Below, piece after piece: positions 1-7,203 of a stretch of DNA of 8,319 nt. The stretch is taken from the NCBI GenBank assembly GCA_016840645.1, contig JAEORY010000164.1:1-8319 (forward strand), written 5' to 3'. The position numbers were made by a program, and so were the translations under genes. The stretch is from Candidatus Borrarchaeota archaeon (GTDB lineage Archaea; Asgardarchaeota; Sifarchaeia; Borrarchaeales; Borrarchaeaceae). Every line of letters starts with the position of its first letter. The first letter of the stretch is position 1. The notes beneath the pieces were generated by a model, which saw only the letters and a list, made by a program, of their open reading frames with translations, was not told where the DNA came from and made no database searches.

Positions 1-1
1 A

Positions 2-2083
2 CATGTTTCATGGGTACACATGAATGAGCCTGAAAAAGCGACAGAGAAAGCTAAAGATCTTGTGCACATGGCAGTAATGAGATCCGCATTATTGCAGCCA
101 TTGGCGAAAAAGGAAGTTTCTATCATAGACAGGGCTCTAGTTGTTGGTGGCGGTGTGACAGGAATTAATGCGGCCCTAGACTTGGCTAATCAAGGATTCA
201 AAACATACGTTGTTGAAAAGACACCGACTATTGGTGGATATATGGCAATGCTGGACAAGACGTTCCCAACGCTGGACTGTTCGATCTGTATCCTTGCCCC
301 AATGATGGTTGACGCTGGCAATCATCCCAATATCGAACTTCTGACATATTCTGAAGTAACACAGGTTGATGGTTATGTAGGAAACTTCAAGGTCAAAGTG
401 AATAAGAAACCCCGTTATGTTGATACAGATCTTTGTAACGGTTGTGGTGACTGTGGCGAAATTTGCACAGTACGTGTACCAAACGCCTTTGATGTAAATC
501 TTGGGAAGCGTGGAGCTGCGTATGTACCATTTCCGCAAGCAGTTCCCCTTAGATTCACGATCGATCCAGAAAGTTGCCTTCACTTGAATTATGGGATTTG
601 CGGAACTTGTCAGACGTTCTGTCCAAAACAAGCGATAGATTTCAATCAAAAAGGAGAAGAAGTTGAACTTGATGTCGGTACAATTATTGTAGCTACAGGG
701 TTCGAAACGTATGATCCTGAACCGAAGAGAGAATATGGCTATGGCGTCTATAAAAATGTCATTACAAACATTGAATTTGAGCGGATAAAAAATGCAGCAG
801 GTCCCACTCGTGGAAACTTAGTGCGACCTTCCGATGGAAAAGCACCTCATCGAGTAGGATTCATTCAGTGTGTTGGCTCACGGGATTATAGGGTCGGCCA
901 CGAATACTGTTCAAATGTCTGTTGCATGATTTCTATAAAACAGGCAGTTCAAATCAAAGAAAAATATCCCGATGCAGAAATTTATATTTTCGCGATAGAC
1001 ATTCGCGCTTTTGGTAAGGGTTTTGAGGAAATTTATCGACGCGCCAGAGACATGGGTATAACTTTCATTAAAGGAAGGGCTTCAGAAATATTCGAAGATC
1101 TAAAGACTGGAAACCTTAAAGTCAGTGCAGAGGATCTCTACGTTGGAGAACAACTGGAACTCGAACTCGATATGGTTGTTCTTGCGACTGCGCTTATTCC
1201 AAGAGAAGGTACAAAAGAACTTGCCCAAACGTTAAACATTTCACTCGGACAGGAAGGCTTTTTCCTAGAAGCGCATCCAAAGTTACGTCCTGTTGATACG
1301 TTTACTGACGGTATATTTCTCGCAGGAGCTTCTGCGGGTCCAAAGGATGTACCTGAATGTGTTGCACAAGGAAAAGCCGCTGCAAGTGCAGCAGCGTGCC
1401 TTATGGCTAGGGGCAAGATTGAGATCGAGGCGATTACGGCCAGTGTCGATGAAGAGATGTGTATTGGATGCGAATTATGTACCCTAGAGTGCCCCTATGG
1501 AGCAATTCAGATGATTGAGGAGCGAAACAAAGCGGAAGTAATTGAGGATATCTGCAAAGGCTGTGGAACATGTGCTGCTGCATGTCCGCAACTAGCGATT
1601 TACATGAAACATTATACAGATGAGCAAGTTCTAGCACAAATCAGAGCAGTACTTTCGGAAATTAAAGAGAAACCACTTATTATAGCCTTTACGTGCAATT
1701 GGTGCAGTTATGGTGGCGCAGATCTTGCGGGAATATCAAGGTTTCAATATCCTACCAATGTCCGAATTATTCGATTGATGTGTTCTGGTCGAGTTGACCC
1801 CACCTTCGTATTTGAGGCATTTAGGCTGGGTGCCGATGGTGTACTCATTTCAGGTTGTCATATTGGAGATTGTCATTATGCAACTGGTAATTATAGGACA
1901 AAGATGCGTTTTATAGCTATACAACACGCACTAAAACAAGCCGGAATAGACCCTAAACGACTTAGATTAGAGTGGATTTCGGCTAGTGAAGGTGAAAGTT
2001 TCGCAAAGACTATCAGAGAAATGGTCGAGGAACTTGAAAAACTAACGCCAATTTTCCCCGTCCCAAGAACGGAGGGGTCATAA
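2..2083 (+). CDS. hdrA: HdrA-MvhD fusion protein, 5'-partial (heterodisulfide reductase subunit A with C-terminal hydrogenase delta domain)
   Basis: The reading frame is open to the left edge. The codons before the first Met (nt 20) read H-V-S-W-V-H and match residues 103-108 of the HdrA at 3395, so nt 20 is an internal Met and the true start, with most of the N-terminal cluster domain, lies upstream. Numbering from that Met: FAD Rossmann motif GGGVTG (43-48); FAD-domain motif DCSIC (86-90); inserted ferredoxin with C139/142/145/149 and C186/194/197/201; cluster motif CVGSR with YCSNVCC (C284, C297, C301, C302); second FAD motif near 430-450; C-terminal ferredoxin with C481/484/487/491 and C512/515/518/522; then an MvhD domain (about 551-675) with C559, C562, C588, C613 and C618. 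In the family, HdrA carries the FAD thought to bifurcate electrons and MvhD passes electrons to it from a hydrogenase or dehydrogenase. No signal peptide or membrane segment is visible, so it should be cytoplasmic. It is the first visible gene of a six-gene operon. The first insert cluster lacks the usual Pro after its fourth Cys. Confidence 0.95.
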   Translation, partial: HVSWVHMNEPEKATEKAKDLVHMAVMRSALLQPLAKKEVSIIDRALVVGGGVTGINAALDLANQGFKTYVVEKTPTIGGYMAMLDKTFPTLDCSICILAPMMVDAGNHPNIELLTYSEVTQVDGYVGNFKVKVNKKPRYVDTDLCNGCGDCGEICTVRVPNAFDVNLGKRGAAYVPFPQAVPLRFTIDPESCLHLNYGICGTCQTFCPKQAIDFNQKGEEVELDVGTIIVATGFETYDPEPKREYGYGVYKNVITNIEFERIKNAAGPTRGNLVRPSDGKAPHRVGFIQCVGSRDYRVGHEYCSNVCCMISIKQAVQIKEKYPDAEIYIFAIDIRAFGKGFEEIYRRARDMGITFIKGRASEIFEDLKTGNLKVSAEDLYVGEQLELELDMVVLATALIPREGTKELAQTLNISLGQEGFFLEAHPKLRPVDTFTDGIFLAGASAGPKDVPECVAQGKAAASAAACLMARGKIEIEAITASVDEEMCIGCELCTLECPYGAIQMIEERNKAEVIEDICKGCGTCAAACPQLAIYMKHYTDEQVLAQIRAVLSEIKEKPLIIAFTCNWCSYGGADLAGISRFQYPTNVRIIRLMCSGRVDPTFVFEAFRLGADGVLISGCHIGDCHYATGNYRTKMRFIAIQHALKQAGIDPKRLRLEWISASEGESFAKTIREMVEELEKLTPIFPVPRTEGS

Positions 2084-2088
2084 CTAAA

Positions 2089-2093
2089 GGAGG
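2089..2093 (+). promoter_or_regulatory. Shine-Dalgarno site deciding a TTG start
   Basis: GGAGG lies 8 nt before the TTG at 2102. There is no in-frame ATG before the FAD motif, and the upstream in-frame stop is the TAA of the preceding gene (2081-2083). This supports TTG as the start of the short HdrA. Confidence 0.75.
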
Positions 2094-2101
2094 AGAAAAA
2101 G

Positions 2102-3382
2102 TTGAGTGAAAAAAATGTTTTAGTTATAGGTGCAGGCGTTACTGGAATACAAGCTGCAATCGATGTAGCAAATCAAGGAATTAAAACATATCTTGTTGAA
2201 AAATCACCAAGCGTCGGGGGGCACATGGCTCAATTAGATAAAACATTTCCGACCCTTGATTGCTCTGCGTGTATTTTAACTCCTAAGATGGTCGATGTTG
2301 CTCGTCACCCGCACATCGAACTGCTTACCTATAGCGAAGTAAAGGAAGTTACAGGTACTGCTGGCAATTTTACTGCAAAAATTGAGAAAAAGCCCAGATA
2401 TATTGATGAAAATATATGCACTGGCTGCGGACATTGCGCGATTCACTGTCCAGTAGAAGTTCCTAGTGAGTTTGATGAAGGAATCGGCGTTCGAAAAGCT
2501 ATATATGTGCCTTTTCCGCAGGCCGTACCGTTGGTGTATACGATCGACAAAGATGCTTGCATAGAATGCGAACTCTGTCAGAATATCTGCGAAGCTGGGG
2601 CGGTCAAATATGATCAAGAGCCCGAAGAAATAGAAGTGAATGTTGGATCTGTTATCGTGGCAACTGGTTATGACCTTTTTGATGCGACAAATCTAAAGAA
2701 CTATGGTTATGGAGTCTATGATAACGTACTGAGTTCCCTTGAATTTGAACGCCTTTTATCAGCATCTGGACCTGCAGGAGGACATGTATTCCGATTATCC
2801 GATGGAAAAATCCCGCGAAGAATTGCTTTCCTCCAGTGCGTCGGATCAAGAGATCCCGAGCACGGAATGCCTTATTGTAGTCGCGTCTGTTGTATGTATG
2901 CCATTAAAAACGCGATTCTAGCCAAAGACCATATTCATGGTGGGTGTGACACGACGATCTTTTATATTGATGTCCGTGCCTTCGGAAAGGGCTTCGATGA
3001 GTTTTATCAAAACGCCCAAACCAGATTTGGTGTAAAATTTGTACGTGGAAAAGTTGGGGAGATAGTCGAGGACGAAGCTACAAAAAACCTTCTTGTGAGA
3101 GTTGAAAATACTGAAACTGGAGAGTTGAATCAAGAAGAATTCGATATGGTAGTTCTTTCTTCAGGTCTTGTGCCATCACAAAACTCTAGTGAAATCGGCA
3201 AAATTCTAAATTTGCCTACAGATCAGTACGGCTTCTTTGAGGAGGCATCACGTATCTTGCCCGTTGACACAAAAATTGAGGGAGTATACATGGCAGGTGT
3301 CTGCGAATCAGTGAAAGATATCCCAGACAGTGTAGGACAAGGGAGTGCGGCAGCGATGCGGGCTAGCTTAAAAGCAATTTAG
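2102..3382 (+). CDS. hdrA: Short HdrA core protein lacking the N-terminal and C-terminal iron-sulfur domains
   Basis: This 426-residue protein is a minimal HdrA, compared with about 650 residues for typical single HdrA. It begins directly at the FAD Rossmann fold (GAGVTG, 10-15). It has the motif DCSAC (C54, C57), an inserted two-cluster ferredoxin (C106/109/112/116 and C153/156/159/163) and the CVGSR/YCSRVCC cluster ligands (C246, C259, C263, C264). It ends just after the second FAD motif (about 390-420). It lacks the N-terminal C-x-C domain and the C-terminal 2[4Fe-4S] ferredoxin. The ends fall at domain boundaries with a good ribosome site on each side, so this is a designed short form and not a frameshift relic. 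Its core is closer to the gene on its left than to the one on its right (for example IDVRAFGKGF against IDIRAFGKGF). The next gene starts 12 nt later and carries exactly the missing domains, so a heterodimer is inferred. The residue after C163 is Glu, not the usual Pro. It is probably a FAD-binding electron-transfer subunit in the cytoplasm. Confidence 0.93.
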   Translation: MSEKNVLVIGAGVTGIQAAIDVANQGIKTYLVEKSPSVGGHMAQLDKTFPTLDCSACILTPKMVDVARHPHIELLTYSEVKEVTGTAGNFTAKIEKKPRYIDENICTGCGHCAIHCPVEVPSEFDEGIGVRKAIYVPFPQAVPLVYTIDKDACIECELCQNICEAGAVKYDQEPEEIEVNVGSVIVATGYDLFDATNLKNYGYGVYDNVLSSLEFERLLSASGPAGGHVFRLSDGKIPRRIAFLQCVGSRDPEHGMPYCSRVCCMYAIKNAILAKDHIHGGCDTTIFYIDVRAFGKGFDEFYQNAQTRFGVKFVRGKVGEIVEDEATKNLLVRVENTETGELNQEEFDMVVLSSGLVPSQNSSEIGKILNLPTDQYGFFEEASRILPVDTKIEGVYMAGVCESVKDIPDSVGQGSAAAMRASLKAI

Positions 3383-3386
3383 GAGG
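3381..3386 (+). promoter_or_regulatory. Shine-Dalgarno site overlapping the upstream stop codon
   Basis: AGGAGG overlaps the TAG stop of the preceding gene (3380-3382) and sits 8 nt before the ATG at 3395. This arrangement suggests translational coupling of the two HdrA-type genes and close to equal production. Confidence 0.7.
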
Positions 3387-3394
3387 AAAAAGAA

Positions 3395-5158
3395 ATGGAA
3401 GAAGAACCTAGAATTGGTGTTTATGTCTGCAATTGTGGTATCAACATTGGTGGTGTAGTAAACGTAGATGACGTGGCAGAATATGCATCAAAACTGCCGA
3501 ATGTCGCAGTAGCGCGATCTCATCTCTACATGTGCTCTGATAGAGGACAAAGTATGATCAAAGAAGATATCGATGAATTTAAACTGAATAGAGTTGTGGT
3601 AGCATCATGTAGCCCTAGAATGCATGAGCCAACCTTCAGGAAAGTTATAGAGGAAAAAGGGCTTAATAAATATCTTTTTGAGCAGGCAAATCTTCGCGAG
3701 CATGTCTCATGGGTTCACAGTAATCAACCAGAAAAAGCTACCGAAAAGGCTAAAGATCTAGTAAGAATGGCAGTAGCCAAATCACGCTTATTAGAGCCGC
3801 TACCGCAACACATGGTCGATGTGAAAGGTGAAGCTTTGGTAATAGGAGGAGGAACTTCAGGGCTTAGTGCCGCAAAGAATATTGCAGATAGAGGCTTTAA
3901 GGTCCATTTAGTCGAAAAGACCCCCAATTTTGGCGGAAAAATGGCACAGTTGTACAAAGTATATCCTACATTTGATGATCCCCAAGAATTATTGAATCCT
4001 TTAATAAAGGATGTTATGGAGCATCCAAACATTATTTCATACCTTTCAGCTGAAATTGCAGATATAGAAGGTTATATTGGAAATTACAGAGCTATCATTC
4101 GAGAACAAGTCGAGGAAAAGGAAATTGAATTCGGTACAATCGTAGTCGCAACTGGCTACCAACCATACGACCCTACTGGCGAATTTACCTATGGCAACCA
4201 CCCAAATGTATTGACATTACTGGAATTGCATCAGTTATTGAGGGATGATGGTCCGACTCAGGGCAACCTTGTAACTCCAGCTGAGGGGAAAACTCCAAGA
4301 TCAATAGCATTCATTTCCTGCGTTGGATCACGACAAAATGAAGACACCATTCCTGAAGGAAAAAAACCAAACAAATATTGTTCTAGAGTTTGTTGCACCG
4401 GCATGATAGCCACAAGTATGGAGGTTCTTGAAAAGGAACCAAATACAGATATTTTCGTTTTGTATAGAGATTTAAGAACTCATGGCAAAGGTCATGAAGA
4501 ACTCTTTACTGATTTCCGTCAGACAGGATCAACAATGATCAGATATACTGATGATCAGATGCCATTAGTTTCAGTCACTCAAGGTTCCGAGTATCCTTTA
4601 GCTGTACGTAGTTATGACACATTGTCAGGAATGAATATAGAAATGCCCGTTGATCTCGTTGTTTTAGCAACAGGTATGATTCCTGATGATTCTGCAGCTC
4701 ATATTGCATCAAAACTTCACATAACGATGTCTGCAGATGGATTTTTCCAAGAACTTCATCCCAAATTAGCTCCTCTTGACTCTGTTACAGACGGAGTATA
4801 TTTAGCTGGCTGCACACAGGGACCAAAAGATGTGCCTGATAGTGTTTCTCAAGCCTTTGGTGCAGCAGCTAAAGCATGTTCCCCGATGGCTCAAGGCAGG
4901 GTAGAAGTTGAAAGCACGATTTCCGTGATAAATGAGGACTACTGTACGGGCTGTGGGGTGTGTCAAGGTTCTTGTGAGTTTAGTGCGATCGTTTTTGAAG
5001 ACAAACCTGACGGAAAGAGAATATCTAAAGTTATTGAGGCTTTATGTAAAGGATGTGGTTCATGCGGTTCTGCTTGTCCATCTGGAGCGATTACAATGTT
5101 GAACTTCAAAGATAGACAATTGGACGCAATGGTCCGAGCCGCATTATTGGAGGGATAA
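3395..5158 (+). CDS. hdrA: HdrA-type protein with N- and C-terminal cluster domains but no inserted ferredoxin
   Basis: The 587-residue protein starts at an ATG with a good ribosome site. The N-terminal HdrA domain (1-140) has C12, C14, C47 and C72 in VCNCG, MCSDRGQ and SCSPRMHEP contexts. The FAD fold follows (GGGTSG, 151-156), then CVGSR with YCSRVCC (C309, C329, C333, C334), a second FAD motif (about 465-490) and a C-terminal two-cluster ferredoxin (C517/520/523/527 and C551/554/557/561). Two things normal in HdrA are absent. The DCSxC motif is replaced by a Cys-free stretch (YPTFDDPQ, 190-197). The inserted ferredoxin is also missing: the chain runs straight from about residue 237 to the GTIVVATGY strand. 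The loop between C309 and C329 is 7 residues longer than in the two other copies. The protein and the following mvhD together match the C-terminal half of the fusion gene at the left edge. It is inferred to be a FAD-containing electron-transfer subunit partnering the short HdrA encoded 12 nt upstream. Glu, not Pro, follows C527. Confidence 0.94.
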   Translation: MEEEPRIGVYVCNCGINIGGVVNVDDVAEYASKLPNVAVARSHLYMCSDRGQSMIKEDIDEFKLNRVVVASCSPRMHEPTFRKVIEEKGLNKYLFEQANLREHVSWVHSNQPEKATEKAKDLVRMAVAKSRLLEPLPQHMVDVKGEALVIGGGTSGLSAAKNIADRGFKVHLVEKTPNFGGKMAQLYKVYPTFDDPQELLNPLIKDVMEHPNIISYLSAEIADIEGYIGNYRAIIREQVEEKEIEFGTIVVATGYQPYDPTGEFTYGNHPNVLTLLELHQLLRDDGPTQGNLVTPAEGKTPRSIAFISCVGSRQNEDTIPEGKKPNKYCSRVCCTGMIATSMEVLEKEPNTDIFVLYRDLRTHGKGHEELFTDFRQTGSTMIRYTDDQMPLVSVTQGSEYPLAVRSYDTLSGMNIEMPVDLVVLATGMIPDDSAAHIASKLHITMSADGFFQELHPKLAPLDSVTDGVYLAGCTQGPKDVPDSVSQAFGAAAKACSPMAQGRVEVESTISVINEDYCTGCGVCQGSCEFSAIVFEDKPDGKRISKVIEALCKGCGSCGSACPSGAITMLNFKDRQLDAMVRAALLEG

Positions 5159-5162
5159 AAAA

Positions 5163-5648
5163 ATGGTAGAAGTACAAGAAATGCCAAAAGAAGCTATCGA
5201 TTTTGAGCCAAAAATCATCGGATTCCTTTGTAATTGGTGTTCATACGCAGGAGCAGACCTTGCGGGTACTAGCAGAGTACAATACCCAACCAATATCCGT
5301 ATCGTTCGAGTGATGTGTACTGGAAGGATAGACCCTCAACTTGTCCTTAATGCATTCAGATATGGTGCAGACGGGGTTCTAATTGCAGGGTGTCATGAAG
5401 GCGATTGTCACTACATTGGTGGCAATTTCAGAGCTTATAGAAAATATTTACTCTTAAGAGAGTTTCTGCGAAAAATGGGTATGCATGAAAAACGTCTACG
5501 CCTTGAATGGGTATCTGCATCTGAGGGAGAACAATTTGGTAAGGTAGTGAGAGAAATGGTAGATGACATTAAAGAATTAGGACCGAGTCCACTTGGTATA
5601 ACCGCAACAGGAGGAATTGTTGTAGATGAAGGCGAAATTAAAATCTGA
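5163..5648 (+). CDS. mvhD: MvhD/FlpD-type [2Fe-2S] electron-transfer subunit
   Basis: The 161-residue protein belongs to the methyl-viologen-reducing hydrogenase delta family. It shows the family cysteines C23 and C26 (CNWC), C52 (MCTGR), C77 and C82 (GCHEGDC), and the conserved ending RLRLEWVSASEGEQF. In known complexes MvhD binds a [2Fe-2S] cluster and links HdrA to a hydrogenase or a formate or F420 dehydrogenase. No hydrogenase gene is visible here, so the FrhB-like protein further down the operon is the most likely electron donor or acceptor; this is inference. The start ATG follows the upstream stop by 4 nt, with GGAGGG at 5149-5154 inside the end of the HdrA gene. The sequence is closely similar to the domain fused to the HdrA at the left edge, so the operon has both a fused and a free copy. 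The last 20 or so residues form a glycine-rich tail whose DNA holds the ribosome site of the next gene. Confidence 0.95.
   Translation: MVEVQEMPKEAIDFEPKIIGFLCNWCSYAGADLAGTSRVQYPTNIRIVRVMCTGRIDPQLVLNAFRYGADGVLIAGCHEGDCHYIGGNFRAYRKYLLLREFLRKMGMHEKRLRLEWVSASEGEQFGKVVREMVDDIKELGPSPLGITATGGIVVDEGEIKI
5610..5614 (+). promoter_or_regulatory. Shine-Dalgarno site inside the mvhD coding region
   Basis: GGAGG lies 11 nt before the ATG at 5626. An in-frame TAG at 5623-5625 directly before that ATG rules out any longer start, so this site fixes the start of the small winged-helix-like gene. Confidence 0.6.
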
Positions 5649-5988
5649 AGAGAATGTTGACAAAAAAGCTGTTCTTGAGGCTAGCGCAGCAATATTTAAA
5701 AACGAAAGAACTCGATGGCTTATAGGCAAAGGAGAGCATCTCTTAAAGGAGAACAAAATTACAGAAGAAGAATTTGAAGAACTTTTAGACAAAATACTCA
5801 AAGATGAAATTGAGCGAGAACTAATCTCTCAGGTACTTCGCGAAAAAGGAACTTCTTCAATCGAAGAAATTTCCAAAGCAACAAATTTAGAACCAAAATT
5901 GATTCTCCAACAATTGATCGCCCTGAAAAAGTTAAATATAGTCAACATTGTTGGGGAATCAGGCGATGATTATTTATACGCCCTATGA
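5626..5988 (+). CDS. Small winged-helix-like protein encoded inside the Hdr operon
   Basis: I do not recognise a named family for this 120-residue protein. It overlaps the end of mvhD by 23 nt, so its translation is probably coupled to mvhD. It is highly charged and has no cysteine, so it is not itself an iron-sulfur carrier. Residues 1-60 look helical (KNERTRWLIGKGEHLL, then an acidic helix EEEFEELLDKI). Residues 61-120 fit a winged-helix fold: helix about 61-74, helix 78-86 (SIEEISKAT), a recognition-type helix 88-103 (PKLILQQLIALKKL), and a short hairpin ending in YLYAL. Either a DNA-binding regulator of the operon or a protein-binding winged-helix adaptor of the complex is possible. The tight position between mvhD and the frhB-like gene favours work with the complex, but this is inference. 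There is no sign of truncation. Confidence 0.8.
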   Translation: MKAKLKSEENVDKKAVLEASAAIFKNERTRWLIGKGEHLLKENKITEEEFEELLDKILKDEIERELISQVLREKGTSSIEEISKATNLEPKLILQQLIALKKLNIVNIVGESGDDYLYAL

Positions 5989-6018
5989 TAGAAATGATTT
6001 CAGAAGGAGTGACCGAAA

Positions 6019-7143
6019 ATGGCTGTACAAACTGAACTAAAAGTCGGCACCTTTGAAGATTTAAAGGCTGACGTGATTGACAAAGGAATGTGTACTGGTT
6101 GTGGCAGTTGTGTTTCTGTGTGTCCAACACAGGTTATTAAGTTTGTTGATGATGTTCCAACTCTTCAAGAACGCCCTGGGGAGGTTCCTGAGGGAGAACC
6201 ACCAGTAGGCAAGTGTATTGAGTGTAAACTCTGTTATTTCGGCTGCCCTGTTACGGATTCCCTTACACCACGCATGCAAGAATTATTTGGCTCTGAAGAT
6301 GTTCTTGGTAATTATGTCCACCTTTATAAAGCTAAGACAGAAGTACCAAAGATCGCGGAGATTGCACAAGACGGTGGCATTGTTTCCACGATTATAGCAT
6401 ATGCACTTCAACATGGCCTCATTGATGGAGCCATCGTATCCGTACCAAGCGAAGAAAATCCTTGGATTCCTCAGCCGAAAATCATAACGTCCTATGAGGA
6501 ATTGTTGAAATCTGCCGGTACCCGTTACTCACTCAGTCCAAATATCGCTTCTCTTGCACAATATAGGGATGTCGTAGAGGAATTATTAGCCCAACATCCT
6601 GTTGGCGAAGACTGGCTTCGTCTAGCGTTTGTTGGAACTCCCTGTCAAACATTAGGTGTGAGAAAACTTCAATCTGCTCTAGACGGTGTGGATATCCGCC
6701 CAGCTAATCTCATCACGTTGACCATTGGTCTGTTCTGCATGGAAAACTTTGATGCAACGAAGTTACACAAACTTGTCCAAGAAAAGACAGGGCTGACTGT
6801 AAATCAAATACGCAAAATGGATATCAAAAAGGGTGCATTGCATATCTTTCCAAAAGACGGGGGGGAAGCGAAAACCATTCCCCTAGAGGAAACTACAGAA
6901 GCTGTAAGAAGTGGCTGTCATTCATGTGAAGATCTTACTGCGTGGTATGCCGATATAAGTGTTGGAAGCATAGGCACACCTGCTGGATGGTCTACGGTCT
7001 TCACTAGAACAGAAAAAGGCAAAGAAATTTTTGACGGTGTCGTCAGAGAAAAAATGATCACAAAAGAACCAATTACAGAAAAAGGCGGCACAACTTTGCG
7101 CCGATTAGCAGATAAAAAAATGGAGAGTTCAAAAAAATCGTAG
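6019..7143 (+). CDS. frhB: FpoF/FrhB-like F420 dehydrogenase subunit with N-terminal ferredoxin domain
   Basis: The 374-residue protein has an N-terminal two-cluster ferredoxin (C25/28/31/35 and C66/69/72/76, each ending CP) followed by the FrhB/FdhB core. Core signatures are QDGGIVSTIIAYAL (117-130), VGTPCQ (205-210, C209), GLFCMENF (237-244, C240) and CHSCEDLTAWYADISVGSIG (300-319, C300 and C303). In the family this core binds FAD and one [4Fe-4S] cluster and transfers hydride to or from coenzyme F420. The added ferredoxin makes it resemble FpoF more than the shorter FrhB of Frh hydrogenase. No Fpo membrane subunits or Frh large subunit are nearby, so it probably docks on the HdrA/MvhD proteins encoded upstream. 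The start has AGAAGGAGTGA (6002-6012) just upstream, 30 nt after the previous stop. A distinct substrate, such as another deazaflavin or a direct ferredoxin link, cannot be excluded, because FrhB-family members also act with formate, sulfite and glutamate enzymes. Confidence 0.92.
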   Translation: MAVQTELKVGTFEDLKADVIDKGMCTGCGSCVSVCPTQVIKFVDDVPTLQERPGEVPEGEPPVGKCIECKLCYFGCPVTDSLTPRMQELFGSEDVLGNYVHLYKAKTEVPKIAEIAQDGGIVSTIIAYALQHGLIDGAIVSVPSEENPWIPQPKIITSYEELLKSAGTRYSLSPNIASLAQYRDVVEELLAQHPVGEDWLRLAFVGTPCQTLGVRKLQSALDGVDIRPANLITLTIGLFCMENFDATKLHKLVQEKTGLTVNQIRKMDIKKGALHIFPKDGGEAKTIPLEETTEAVRSGCHSCEDLTAWYADISVGSIGTPAGWSTVFTRTEKGKEIFDGVVREKMITKEPITEKGGTTLRRLADKKMESSKKS

Positions 7144-7183
7144 CCGTTCTCTGAAGAAGAGAAATCTTTTCCATTCAACATTC

Positions 7184-7201
7184 TTTTTTTAATTGGTTTT
7201 T
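7184..7201 (+). terminator. T-run terminator after the Hdr operon
   Basis: A run of seven T (7184-7190) and a run of five T (7197-7201) lie 40-60 nt after the stop of the frhB-like gene, with no strong GC stem before them. This fits archaeal intrinsic termination, which depends on T-runs, and would separate the operon from the HEAT-repeat gene. Confidence 0.5.
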
Positions 7202-7203
7202 GA

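Noticed and set aside
20..22. ATG at nt 20 as the start of the first HdrA gene
   Set aside because: The six codons before it (H-V-S-W-V-H) match conserved HdrA sequence seen in the gene at 3395, so the gene runs in from outside the window and this Met is internal.
176..649. Long minus-strand open frame inside the first HdrA gene
   Set aside because: It is a shadow of a strongly supported coding frame, shows no family motifs, and has no ribosome site of note.
3300..3395. Frameshift or deletion explaining the short HdrA
   Set aside because: The protein ends at a domain boundary, a good ribosome site overlaps its stop, and the next gene begins at once with a different domain. No remnant of a C-terminal ferredoxin lies between.
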